The notes beneath the pieces were generated by a model, which worked only from the letters and a program-made list of their open reading frames with translations, did no database searches and was not told where the DNA came from. A stretch of 64,000 nucleotides of DNA from Salinimicrobium sp963709775 (GTDB taxonomy: Bacteria > Bacteroidota > Bacteroidia > Flavobacteriales > Flavobacteriaceae), in NCBI GenBank assembly GCA_963709775.1, contig CAVPXS010000007.1:124001-188000 (forward strand), written 5' to 3'. The position numbers and the translations under genes were made by a program. Shown one piece after another: positions 18,057 to 27,743 of this stretch (its first letter is position 1; every line of letters starts with the position of its first letter).

Positions 18057-19202
18057 ATGAAGAAATTATACTTATTTATCCTCTTTTTTTTAGCTGTACA
18101 GTTAACTTTTTCTCAAACCATTTACAAGACGATTAACTCTTCGAAACTGGGAAAACAACGGGAACTGAAGATCCAATTACCCAGGGACTACGATCAAAAT
18201 ACCGCCAAAAAATATCCGGTGATCATTGTTCTCGACGGCGACTATCTCTTTGAGCCAATGGCAGGGAATGTTGATTATTATTCCTATTGGGATGAAATAC
18301 CCGAATCTATAGTAGTAGGCGTGAACCAGGTGCGCAGCAGGAATGATGATTGCCTTTATAATCCCAAGACTTTTCTGCCGGAAAAAAATGGAGCCCAGTT
18401 CTTTGAATTTCTTGGTATGGAGTTACTTCCATTTATTGACAACACCTACCGCACATCAAAGTTCGTTGCTATTGCAGGTCACGATTATACCTCGAATTTC
18501 ATCAATTATTATCTTTTTAAACCCGATCCGCTTTTCCACGCATATATCAACTTAAGCCCCGATCTAGCTCCCGAAATGAGCAACAGGCTTGTTGAAGCAC
18601 TTTCAACAGCCGAAGCTCCCCGGTGGTTTTACCTGGCTACCGGTTCAAATGATGTGCCCGACCTAAAAAAGAACATTAGAGCACTGGACCAACAACTTTC
18701 CCTGATAGAAAATCAAGATGTCCATTATCGTTTTGATGATTTTGATGCTGCCACTCATTACACCCTTATTGGAAACGCACTGCCAAGAGCCCTGGAACAT
18801 ATCTTTTTAACCTATAAACCAATAAGTCTTAAGGAATATGATGAACTGGTCATAATGGATGATTCTGCCTTTGATTATCTGATAGAAAAATACGAGGTAA
18901 TCAATAACAATTTTGGTGTTGAAAAGCTGGTTAGAATTAATGACTTTCTAGCAGTTGGTAAGGCCCTGGAATACCGGGAAAGATGGGATGACCTGGAAAG
19001 ACTGGGTGATCTTGCACAAAAACAATACCCGCACATGGCCCTGGGGGATTACTATCTCGCCCGTTCCTATGAAGCAAACGGAAGACCAAAAAAAGCCATG
19101 AAAACATACCAGAGTGCCTACGGCAAAGAAGAGGTTGCCTTTGTTACCATTGATTTTATGCTCAAAAAAGCTGACTTAATTAAACAGGATTTCGGTTATT
19201 AG
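18057..19202 (+). CDS. secreted esterase-D-fold protein with Asp at the nucleophile position, plus C-terminal repeat region
   Basis: A 381-residue exported protein (signal peptide ending LTFSQT at about residue 19) with a Fes/esterase D alpha/beta-hydrolase domain to about residue 255 and a helical TPR-like tail (LGDYYLARSYEANGRPKKAM near 330). The nucleophile elbow reads GHDYTS where most relatives have GxSxG, placing Asp143 at the serine position; His234 (THYT) could be the catalytic His. An Asp nucleophile is known from haloalkane dehalogenases and epoxide hydrolases, but not usual in this family. Either the protein is a non-enzymatic relative or it uses an ester-intermediate hydrolase mechanism. 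Start is ATG 18057 rather than TTG 18051. Confidence 0.82.
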   Translation: MKKLYLFILFFLAVQLTFSQTIYKTINSSKLGKQRELKIQLPRDYDQNTAKKYPVIIVLDGDYLFEPMAGNVDYYSYWDEIPESIVVGVNQVRSRNDDCLYNPKTFLPEKNGAQFFEFLGMELLPFIDNTYRTSKFVAIAGHDYTSNFINYYLFKPDPLFHAYINLSPDLAPEMSNRLVEALSTAEAPRWFYLATGSNDVPDLKKNIRALDQQLSLIENQDVHYRFDDFDAATHYTLIGNALPRALEHIFLTYKPISLKEYDELVIMDDSAFDYLIEKYEVINNNFGVEKLVRINDFLAVGKALEYRERWDDLERLGDLAQKQYPHMALGDYYLARSYEANGRPKKAMKTYQSAYGKEEVAFVTIDFMLKKADLIKQDFGY

Positions 19203-19226
19203 CAGCTCATTTGAAGTAACTCCCTA

Positions 19227-20591
19227 ATGGCAAAACCCAAGACTCTGTATTACTGTCAAAATTGTGGTGCGCAGCACAGCAAATGGCAAGGCCAGTGCAA
19301 TTCCTGCCGCGAATGGAATACACTTGTCGAAGAAGTGATCCAAAAAACCGAGAAAAAACCCTGGAACAGCGAGGCAGCTCCAGACCTTCGGAAAACATCA
19401 AAACCGCTTAGAATTTCGGAAATTGAAGTTTCCAAAGAGGAGCGGCTCAAGACTAACAATCTTGAACTCGACCGGGTTTTAGGTGGCGGAATCGTTCCGG
19501 GCTCCCTTACCCTTCTTGGCGGGGAACCGGGAATTGGAAAAAGTACACTCCTACTGCAAATCTCCCTTAATTTGGCCTATAGGACACTTTATGTGTCAGG
19601 TGAGGAGAGCCAGCAACAAATTAAGATGCGGGCGCAGAGAATTAATCCAAATTCCGATAAGTGCTTTATTCTGACTGAAACGAAGACTCAGAATATTTTT
19701 CAGCAAATAGAAAAACTGGAACCCGAGATTGTCATTATAGATTCCATTCAAACCCTCCAAACCGATTATATTGAAAGCGGACCGGGCAGCATTTCACAAA
19801 TAAGGGAATGCACAGCCGAACTTATCAAGTTCGCAAAAGAAACTGCTACTCCCGTTATCCTCATAGGCCATATCACGAAGGAAGGAAGTATTGCGGGACC
19901 AAAAGTCCTGGAACATATGGTAGACACGGTGCTTCAGTTTGAAGGAGATCGAAATCATGTCTACAGGATCCTTAGAGCTCATAAAAACCGTTTTGGCTCC
20001 ACAAATGAGCTGGGTATCTATGAAATGCAGGGCAACGGACTTCGGGAAGTGAGCAATCCTTCAGAAATTCTAATATCAAAAAATGTAGAAGATCTTAGTG
20101 GTACAGCTATCGCCGCGACGCTGGAAGGGATGCGGCCACTCATGATCGAGGTACAGGCCCTGGTAAGCTCTGCGGTTTATGGCACTCCACAGCGATCGGC
20201 AACCGGTTACAACGCCAAGCGGCTCAACATGCTGCTGGCCGTTCTTGAGAAGAGAGCAGGGTTTAGACTGGGCGCAAAAGATGTATTTTTAAATATTACC
20301 GGCGGAATTTCTGTAGATGATCCCGCACTTGATCTTGCCGTAGTGGCAGCAATACTCTCCTCCAACGAAGACATTGCAGTACCCAAAGACATTAGTTTTG
20401 CTGCCGAAATTGGTCTGGCCGGCGAAATAAGACCGGTTACCCGGGTGGAACAGCGCATTCTGGAGGCAGAAAAATTAGGCTTTAGCAGCATAGTGGTTTC
20501 TGCTCAAAATAAGTTCCCGAAGAATAACTTTGGGATCAAAATTCAGAAAGTATCAAAAATAGAAGACGTGGTGAGTTATTTATTTGGGTAA
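19227..20591 (+). CDS. radA: DNA repair protein RadA
   Basis: A 454-residue RecA-like ATPase that drives branch migration of recombination intermediates. It has the N-terminal four-cysteine zinc finger (Cys10, Cys13, Cys24, Cys27), Walker A GGEPGIGKST at residues 98-107, the KNRFG motif at residue 253, and a Lon-like C-terminal domain (VDDPALDLAVVAAILSS near 373). All hallmarks are present and the length is normal. It lies 24 bases after the esterase-like gene, probably co-transcribed with it. Confidence 0.97.
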   Translation: MAKPKTLYYCQNCGAQHSKWQGQCNSCREWNTLVEEVIQKTEKKPWNSEAAPDLRKTSKPLRISEIEVSKEERLKTNNLELDRVLGGGIVPGSLTLLGGEPGIGKSTLLLQISLNLAYRTLYVSGEESQQQIKMRAQRINPNSDKCFILTETKTQNIFQQIEKLEPEIVIIDSIQTLQTDYIESGPGSISQIRECTAELIKFAKETATPVILIGHITKEGSIAGPKVLEHMVDTVLQFEGDRNHVYRILRAHKNRFGSTNELGIYEMQGNGLREVSNPSEILISKNVEDLSGTAIAATLEGMRPLMIEVQALVSSAVYGTPQRSATGYNAKRLNMLLAVLEKRAGFRLGAKDVFLNITGGISVDDPALDLAVVAAILSSNEDIAVPKDISFAAEIGLAGEIRPVTRVEQRILEAEKLGFSSIVVSAQNKFPKNNFGIKIQKVSKIEDVVSYLFG

Positions 20592-20626
20592 AGCAGCCAT
20601 ATCTTCACCTTTAAAATTTAGTAGTA

Positions 20627-21151
20627 ATGTCCGCCGAAAATGTCATTTTTGAAAAGCTTTCTCCCAAAGATCTTCAGGAGCTAAAGGAACTAAGCAGGAA
20701 AACGTTCACCGATGCCTTTGGCGCCGACAATAATCCCGATGATCTCGAAGCCTATCTAAATTCTGCTTTTGGAGAAGAGAATTTACGACTGGAGTTGTTG
20801 AATCCGCTTTCAGAGTTTTACTTCGGAAAAATTGAAGGTGAGACTGTGGGTTATTTCAAGATCAATCTTGGAGATGCACAAACAGATTTCCGGGAGGAAG
20901 ACGCGATGGAACTGGAGCGAATTTATGTAAACAAGGCTTTTCAGAATAAAAAAATTGGGCAAAAGATGTTGGATGAAGTAATAGAAATGGCTGTACAGCG
21001 AAAAATGAGATACCTCTGGCTTGGAGTCTGGGAGAAAAACATTAGGGCCATCAACTTCTATCTAAAGAATAATTTTCAACACAGCGGCTCCCATCCTTAT
21101 ATGGTAGGCAACGATAAGCAAACCGATAAGATCATGAAGCTCTTCCTGTAA
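20627..21151 (+). CDS. GNAT family N-acetyltransferase
   Basis: A 174-residue acetyl-CoA-dependent transferase. The GNAT core is visible: FGKIEGETVGYFKINL near residue 66, the acetyl-CoA loop YVNKAFQNKKIGQKML near 102, and LGVWEKNIRAINFYLKNNF near 130. The combination resembles the YkwB/PaiA-like polyamine acetyltransferase group, but the substrate cannot be fixed. One copy of the recurring A5/T5 near-palindrome sits in codons 3-9. It is followed by a terminator. Confidence 0.87.
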   Translation: MSAENVIFEKLSPKDLQELKELSRKTFTDAFGADNNPDDLEAYLNSAFGEENLRLELLNPLSEFYFGKIEGETVGYFKINLGDAQTDFREEDAMELERIYVNKAFQNKKIGQKMLDEVIEMAVQRKMRYLWLGVWEKNIRAINFYLKNNFQHSGSHPYMVGNDKQTDKIMKLFL

Positions 21152-21196
21152 AAAACCTTCCAAAAAGGCCATTTTTGACCCTTCTTAATTAATAGG

Positions 21197-21224
21197 AAAA
21201 GGGAGAATTTTCATTCTCCCTTTT
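21197..21224. terminator. bidirectional terminator after the GNAT gene
   Basis: AAAAGGGAGAAT (21197-21208) pairs perfectly with ATTCTCCCTTTT (21213-21224) around a 4-base loop, between convergent genes. Confidence 0.85.
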
Positions 21225-21265
21225 ACAGCTTTTATCAAAGCTAAAAATATTGTATTTGCGGTGGA

Positions 21266-21466
21266 CTACCTGTGTTCGGCAGCAACTTCATCGGTATCTT
21301 TCCTGTATTTAAGCATGGAGATACCAGCGATAAAAAAGATAAATCCCAGTATAGCCAATGCCCAGGGATTTAACATCAAGGCAAGACTACCAAAAATGCC
21401 TAATACACCCATTACTAATGCGATTGCACCACCAACTAACATTATAACTGCTAAGATCTTAATCAT
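21266..21466 (-). CDS. small hypothetical membrane protein
   Basis: A 66-residue protein with two hydrophobic helices (ILAVIMLVGGAIALVMGVLG and ALAILGFIFFIAGISML) and a charged tail YRKDTDEVAAEHR. It starts at ATG 21466, has its own terminator-bounded unit, and its glycine-rich helices resemble small stress or envelope proteins of Bacteroidota. I do not recognise a named family. Good hydrophobic patterning and isolation from other genes argue that it is real. Confidence 0.7.
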   Translation of the reverse strand: MIKILAVIMLVGGAIALVMGVLGIFGSLALMLNPWALAILGFIFFIAGISMLKYRKDTDEVAAEHR

Positions 21467-21677
21467 AACTTTAAGTTTTGGTTATAGGATAAAGTTAGAG
21501 AATCCGGCAAAATCAAGATATGAATTAACAGTTTCTAAAGAGAAAGTTTGTTAAAAGCAACATTATTTTATCATTTGGATATTGAAAAGCACATTTTGAA
21601 GTAGAACTCTTCAGAAATATTGACCATTGTGTATGATTTGTTAGACCTATTGGCACAGTTTCTGCCTTTAAACGGGC

Positions 21678-22813
21678 GTGAAAAAGAAAAAACTTCTCTA
21701 TTTTATTAGCTTTTTACTGGCTTTTATCCTGATGCACTCATGTTCCCGGATGAACAACGCCAAAGATCTTTTCATTAAACCCACTGCAAAAGAAATATAC
21801 GAGAGAGATTTTGCTCAAGATCCCGTCGCTCTTGCAGATTGGAAAATAGCTTCTGAAAAAGCCCTTTTTGACAGTATAGCTATATCCCTTCCTTATTCGG
21901 AAGCAGGAAATTTTTCAGCCACAACTTCCGAAGTCTATACTTACAATATCTCCCTAAATCCCGGGGAAAGGTTAAGAGTGGATGTAAATATGGATTCCTT
22001 AAACTCTCTTGTATTTTTGGATCTTTACCAACAGGAGATTGATTCAGTAATTGGTTATAAGCACCTTGAATCAGCCGATTTTGGAGAGGCCGAAATTCAG
22101 CATGAGGCAGAACAGCCGGGAATTTATAAGCTCCTTGTTCAGCCGGAGATTGGTGCGACTTCAGGCTTTCAGCTAAAACTTTCTAAAGAGCCTGTCTACA
22201 CCTTTCCGGTAGTCGGAAAAAGGCAACACTGCAGTTCAGAGCTTTTGGGGTGCTGCGCGAGATGGCGGCAGGAGAAGCCACGAAGGAATTGACATTTTTG
22301 CACCCCGGGGAACACCTGTCCTTGCGGCTACCGAAGGAAGAATTTCTTCAACAGGAAATAAAGGTCTTGGCGGAAAACAGGTTTGGCTACGGGATAGCAA
22401 GCGGGGAAATTCACTGTACTACGCGCACCTGGATAGTATCATTGCCCGACCAGGAATGAGAGTAGCTCCCGGAGACACTCTCGGTTTTGTAGGAAATACA
22501 GGAAACGCCAAAACGACTCCGCCGCATCTCCATTTCGGCGATATATAAAGGCTTTCGTGGAGCGCAGGATCCATTACCTTACGTTTATCAATCCCCCGCC
22601 CCGGAAAATCTTACTCAAAAAATTACTGCAGAATACCTTTTGGCTACCGGCACTGCCAACCTTAGAAAAGGACCTTCTACCAAAGCAGAAGTTGCCTCGC
22701 AGGTAAGGAGCAATGACACCCTTAATTTCCTTGGAGAAACAAAGGACTGGTATCACGCAAGACTAAAGGATGAAAATTTCTTCATCCATAAAAGCCTTGC
22801 AAATCCTCTTTAA
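21678..22813 (+). pseudogene. M23 peptidase lipoprotein with SH3-like domain, two +1 frameshifts
   Basis: A murein-hydrolase-like lipoprotein starting at GTG 21678 (KKKKLLYFISFL signal, lipobox MHSC). The N-terminal part is intact to FPVVGK; one extra A in the run 22217-22221 and one extra G near 22540 break the frame. Removing both gives about 377 residues: an M23 LytM domain with SHEGIDIFAPRGTPV, YYAHLDSI and PPHLHFGIY (the HxH and H/D zinc ligands), then a C-terminal SH3-like domain (ATGTANLRKGPSTKAEV to IHKSLANPL). Such proteins cleave peptide cross-links in peptidoglycan or act as inactive regulators; the ligands visible here suggest activity. Clean single-base insertions point to sequence error. 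Confidence 0.88.
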
Positions 22814-22814
22814 A

Positions 22815-23786
22815 TTATTCAAATTCCGATTCTTCTAAAAGCCTGCTAATCTCATCCAGTTTTGGAGTTAAGATAACTTCAATCCTTCGATTCTTAGCAC
22901 GACCCTCGGCAGTCTCATTTGAAGCAACCGGGGCATGTTCACCTCTTCCCGCAGCTGTGAGGTTCTGCGGATCAATATTCGCATTCTCTCGCAGCAATTG
23001 AACTATTGAAGTAGCACGTTTGGTTGAAAGATCCCAGTTATCTGTCAACTGGCCGCTGCCATTATAAGGTACATTATCTGTATGCCCTTCTATAAGAACA
23101 GCAATATCGGGATTTTGAGCAAGAACAGAGGCCAGCTGTTGTACTGCCCTTCTTCCTTCGGAGCCCACAGCCCAGCTACCCGAGCTAAACAAAAGCTTGT
23201 TTTCCATGGACACATAAACTTTTCCATCCCTCTGCTCAACGGTTAATCCTTTTCCTTCAAAATTCACCAGAGCCTTGGAAATGGCATTTTTGAGGGCATT
23301 CATTTTTGCATCTTTTGCCGCAATCATACTCTCCAGCTCATCTACACGCTTAGAACGTGCCGCAAGATCTTTCTCTAGTTTTTCAAGACGGGTCTTTTCG
23401 GCAAGTAGTGCTTGTTCCTTTGCGTCCAGCTCTGCCAGAAGCTGTCGGTTCCTCTTTGAATTTTCAGCAAGGGCAGAAGAACTGTTAGCTTCAAGGGCAT
23501 CATAGGAAGCCTTTAGCTTTTCATAACTGGTTTTCGTGGTGTTATATTCCTGCTGTAAACGGTCTCTTTCGGCTGTGGCCTGTTCATATTCTGCCTGTAA
23601 GGCTGCCAAATCGGCCTCATTTTGTCGGTTTCTTTCTTGCAGGTCCTCAAATTCCCTGGACAATTCCCGGTTGTCTTCCTGCAACTGGGCATGTTGACTC
23701 TCAAGGTCCTTGTAAACTTTAGAGGAAACGCAAGAGGTAAGAAAAAGTGAACTACTTACAAAGGCTAAAAAAAGATGTCTTTTCAT
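22815..23786 (-). CDS. OmpA-family lipoprotein with coiled coil
   Basis: A 323-residue protein with a lipobox (LTSC near residue 19), a long coiled coil rich in Glu, Gln and Leu from about residue 25 to 165, and a C-terminal OmpA/MotB domain (LIEGHTDNVPYNGSG near 232, GRGEHAPVASNETAEGRAKN with the RRIEV end near 285) that binds diaminopimelate in peptidoglycan. It likely links outer membrane and cell wall. It lies 22 bases downstream of the exonuclease gene on the same strand and its stop abuts the convergent M23 gene end. Confidence 0.9.
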   Translation of the reverse strand: MKRHLFLAFVSSSLFLTSCVSSKVYKDLESQHAQLQEDNRELSREFEDLQERNRQNEADLAALQAEYEQATAERDRLQQEYNTTKTSYEKLKASYDALEANSSSALAENSKRNRQLLAELDAKEQALLAEKTRLEKLEKDLAARSKRVDELESMIAAKDAKMNALKNAISKALVNFEGKGLTVEQRDGKVYVSMENKLLFSSGSWAVGSEGRRAVQQLASVLAQNPDIAVLIEGHTDNVPYNGSGQLTDNWDLSTKRATSIVQLLRENANIDPQNLTAAGRGEHAPVASNETAEGRAKNRRIEVILTPKLDEISRLLEESEFE

Positions 23787-23807
23787 AAAAAGAGGGTTTG
23801 GTTTGAT

Positions 23808-24569
23808 CTAAGTTAATTCGAGAAGAACGGGACAGTGGTCACTATGTTTTGCCTCCGGCAAAATTACCGCACGCTCCAGTCGGTCCTTTAAAGGCTCGCT
23901 TACCATATTATAGTCAATTCTCCATCCTTTATTGTTTCCGCGGGCACCGGCACGGTAGCTCCACCATGAGTAGTGACCGGGATCTGAATTAAAATGCCTG
24001 AAGGAATCTACGAATCCGCTTTTAATAAAATCTCCTATCCATTCCCTTTCTACAGGTAAAAATCCTGAGGTGTTCTTTAATCTCACGGGGTCGTGGATAT
24101 CGATCTCTTCGTGACAAATATTATAATCTCCACATATCACCAAATGCGGAATCTCCTGTTTTAACTCATCAACATACTTCTGAAAATCGGCCATGTACTG
24201 AAGCTTATGGTCGAGACGGGCAATATTGGTACCCGATGGTAAGTACAGGCTCATCACTGACAGATCATCGAAATCCACTCTTACATTGCGGCCTTCAAAA
24301 TCCATGTAATCGATCCCTGTTCCAAAGACAACATTTTTTGGTTCTTCTTTGCTAAGTATAGCCACCCCGCTGTATCCTTTTTTTACAGCCGGGAACCAGG
24401 AATTGTATTTATACCCCAGATCTTCAAAGGGTTCATGGTCAAATTGTTCGGGAGTAGCCTTGATTTCCTGAAGGCAAACTACATCGGCATCGGTCTTTTC
24501 GAGCCAGTCTATAAATCCCTTTTTAATAGCAGCCCTTATTCCGTTAACGTTATATGAAATGATCTTCAT
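23808..24569 (-). CDS. xth: exodeoxyribonuclease III
   Basis: A 253-residue AP endonuclease / 3'-5' exonuclease for base excision repair. The start MKIISYNVNGIRAAIKKGF at ATG 24569 is preferred over an upstream ATG at 24602, because it matches the family and lies 22 bases after a -7 box. Active-site motifs: ADVVCLQEIK near residue 24-33, CGDYNICHEEID near 145, WRIDYN near 220 and SDHCPVLLEL near 242. The order and length are typical of the Xth type. Confidence 0.95.
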   Translation of the reverse strand: MKIISYNVNGIRAAIKKGFIDWLEKTDADVVCLQEIKATPEQFDHEPFEDLGYKYNSWFPAVKKGYSGVAILSKEEPKNVVFGTGIDYMDFEGRNVRVDFDDLSVMSLYLPSGTNIARLDHKLQYMADFQKYVDELKQEIPHLVICGDYNICHEEIDIHDPVRLKNTSGFLPVEREWIGDFIKSGFVDSFRHFNSDPGHYSWWSYRAGARGNNKGWRIDYNMVSEPLKDRLERAVILPEAKHSDHCPVLLELT

Positions 24570-24590
24570 TCTTCTGAATTTATTGCTGCC

Positions 24591-24598
24591 CAAAAATA
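24591..24598 (-). promoter_or_regulatory. -7 promoter box for xth, overlapping an A5/T5 motif
   Basis: Minus-strand TATTTTTG fits TAnnTTTG, 21 bases upstream of the xth ATG. It coincides with one copy of the recurring near-palindrome CAAAAATAGCATTTTTG (24591-24607). Confidence 0.5.
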
Positions 24599-24647
24599 GC
24601 ATTTTTGGATGGCTCTTCAGAAGGAATGGAAGGGGAGTTTTCCGCAG

Positions 24648-27634
24648 TTAATGAACAATGATCCGTTTTACCTTCCCCTCCTCACGGGTACCGATGCGCA
24701 CAAGGTAAACACCCGAAGCTGCATAAGACATATCGAGCACGTAACCATAACCTATCGCTCCTTTTTTAATCATCGCCTCCACAAGTTTCTGCCCCAGCAT
24801 ATCATGTACAGTTAACCAGAGTGGGCGCTGGTAAGGAGTAGTGAAGTTGAGTTCGAAAATATCCTCTTCGGAAGAACTTATAATAAATTCTCCCTGCTGT
24901 AATTCAGATTCTTTAATTCCGTCTACCAGCACCACGGTATAATCTTCTGTAGTACCAAATTCCATAACACTACAAGGGATCATTGAGCTCTCCTTCATAC
25001 CTTGAGCTCACATCTCCTGCCCTGGCCCGCAAAATGTGTTCTCCTAAAGGCGCATTTTCCGGAAGGGAGAATTCAAATACGGTAACGGCTGAAGAAGAAG
25101 TGATATCTCCCGATCTTACCAATTGCTCTTCGGGTTCAAAGACCGCGTTATCATTGAAGTCTATCCACATGGAAAATTCATTGCTGCTACTCGATCTTAC
25201 ACCAACAGAGAAAGTCTCCCTGTTGACATCAAGTCTCGTTGAGATGCCAAGGAAATTATTATAACCGTCATCACAATATATATTTTCGTTGACAATATCT
25301 TCTAAATAGAAGCTGTTGATCCCGTCTCCAAAAGCACAGGAGGAACCTACGGGAATACAATTAAGTTGGGCAACTGTCTCAATTACCCCATCATTGTTGG
25401 TGTCACTGTCGTCTTCAAGAAACGTAGATGCTTCAATGGTGTATTTTCCATTTGCCGAAAAATCATATGAGCTATTAAATGTGTAAGTTATTTGAGCACC
25501 TATTTCCAGAACTTCAGTCACAGTTTCGGTAACAACATCACCTCCATTGACACTGTAACCTACATCAAAATTGGTTTGAGATTCCCCTCCAAAATTTTCT
25601 ATGGTTACTACAATATTTTCTACCCCCAGGTTTGAGGCTGTCTCAGGGTGCACGATGCTGGTGACGCCTATATCGTTTGGTGGAAGATTAATGATCCTGG
25701 CAGACAAAGTATCATTTACCGGATTCATATCCCCTTCCAGCTCTGTACCCACTGTTAGCTCGTACTCTTCTCCAGGATTAGAGAGATCAACAGTTTCTGA
25801 AAATGTGAACTCCACCTGATCTGTTGAAGGAATAGTACCGCTAAAAGTTTCGGTGATAATTTCCCCTTCGTTCACCTGAAAATAAACAGGAAAATTACTT
25901 TGAGGCTGGCTTCCGAAATTCCTTATACTCACCCTAATGTTTTCACTGGCCGAAAGTGTAGAGGATACAGGAGAAATTATTTGGGTTACCCCCACATCTT
26001 TTGTAAACTGCGGAGCCAGTTTAAACACTCCCACTCTGATTCAGGCGGGAACCGGGCCTAAAATATTCCCCGTTATACCAAAAAGTTTCATTGTCTACAG
26101 GATCTATGCTGGTATGGGCATAATCACCGTACCTGTTGCTTTCACTTGGCGATGTACTTTCAATTAAAGTTATTTCCTGCAGGGTCATAAGATTTGGAGG
26201 ATCGTTAAAGAAACGACCGGTAAACTTGAGGGCAGGAAGAACGGGGGCTTCAGGATTATCATCAACAACAGTAAATCCCATTCCTATATTTCCATGCCTG
26301 TCAATGTTTATGCTTCCACACCAACGGTCATTTAAATCGGGTGCATAAGTCCCCTCCTGATAAATAGACCAGGGCTGATTTTCTCCGGTTTGTCGCAGTT
26401 CATACCACCTTATCCCGGCATGTTCTGCCTGCGAAGGGTCCACATCAACCACAAAATTAAAAACGACCGAATTATGGCTATCAAACCTTCTGTAAGAGGT
26501 AGGATACATTAAAGCTCCCTGGAGCGCATCGAGATCGGGACTTCCAAACGGCTGGGGCAAATTCGAAAATCCGCCGCCATCAAACGTACTTTTGAAAGGA
26601 GTGAGACCTTCGGTAGGTGTAATTTCCTGGGATTCCCTTATGGTGGAATTCTGGAGGTTGTTCCAGTCCACGTTAACCAGCCAAATCTTTAGATGATCAA
26701 CATTCACTCCCATCCAGGAATCATCCTGAAAATAAATGACCGGCATATTTCCCGGTGGTGGCGGCACATTTCCGGTTGCATTAAGAGCCGCAGGACTGTA
26801 AAAACCATTATTTCTCACCCCGGGAAGAGGAAAACCTACATGCTTTGCCGCCTCTCCCTGCAACATCTTATCTCTTTCCAGCACATAAACTACTTCAGTA
26901 ATTTCGGGATCATCCAGGTCTTGATTTGTTGTGACATAATACCCGTCGCTCCACACAAAATATTTGGGATAATCGGGGAAAGTTCCTGTGGCAAATCTAT
27001 AGGTATACCAGCCATCATTCACAGGGTCGGGACCACGTGAAATAGCTACCAACAAGGCATTCGTAGGATCGTTCTTATTAGGACAGCCCAGGGTAGGATC
27101 ATATGGACATCCTGCAAACTGGGTGATAAGAAAACGGTCGGCAAATTGATCATACAACACTATGGGGTCTCCAAGTCTTTCTCCCGAAAATTCCCCTCCC
27201 AGGGAGGAAAGATCTGTAGGTGGCAGGAGCACATTTCCCTGTTTATCAAAAACCGAAAATCCAGAATTGTAAGCATTCACGTAATGATTGGGACCGGCCG
27301 CCCCTGTAGGATCTGTTGGCGTATGGAAGAGATTGGCGGCATCAAAAGATATAATTGCCTGTTTTAAGGGAATAGATCCTTTCTCTTCCTGAAGTGCTGC
27401 GTCTATACCTTTTGGAAAACCTTTACCCGGCACCACCCTGTTTGCGGTCCGGTTCTTTGGATTTACCTCCTTCCTTTCACTAATTGCCGGAATCAATTCC
27501 TTCGCCGAAAGTGGCGCAGAAACAGAAGGCTCTGAAAGCCCTTGTGATACAGGCCCCAAAATTTCTTTGTCCTGGGCAGTAATCTGTAAACCAGCAAACA
27601 GAACGAGCAAAAGAAAAAAATATTTTTTCACCAT
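24648..27634 (-). pseudogene. large T9SS-secreted protein with CARDB-like domains, two +1 frameshifts
   Basis: Three frames make one exported protein of about 994 residues. It has a signal peptide (LFAGLQITAQ), a 500-residue N-terminal domain with VSFDAANLFHTPTDPTGAAG-like start (real sequence FDAANLFHTPTDPTGAAGPN), two CARDB-type beta domains (KDVGVTQIISP and NDIGVTSIVHP), a GEVED-like domain (FSMWIDFNDNAVFEPEEQL) and a C-terminal type A T9SS sorting domain ending VYLVRIGTREEGKVKRIIVH. Extra bases near 26030-26045 and 24984-25000 break the frame; removing one at each joins RVGVFKLAPQF and YEGSSMIPCSVMEFG. The N-terminal domain contains many Asn/Asp turns but no catalytic motif that I can name. 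A secreted adhesin or glycan-binding role is possible. Confidence 0.85.
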
Positions 27635-27682
27635 GAAAGGAACCTTTAACTTCTAAATTTAAGGATTTAGAATGAGCAGAAA

Positions 27683-27720
27683 CAAAAAAAAGAACAATTC
27701 AGCAGGAATTGTTCTTTTTT
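27683..27720. terminator. bidirectional-looking terminator downstream of glyS
   Basis: A 15-base stem: the A-run plus GAACAATTC (27686-27700) pairs with GAATTGTTC plus a T-run (27706-27720) around loop AGCAG. It ends the minus-strand glyS message; A/T symmetry would allow action in both directions. Confidence 0.85.
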
Positions 27721-27743
27721 AACTCATTTTATACAGATAAAAA

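Noticed and set aside
26693..27040. Plus-strand ORF opposite the T9SS protein
   Set aside because: Antisense to a coding region, with no recognisable domain and implausible composition.
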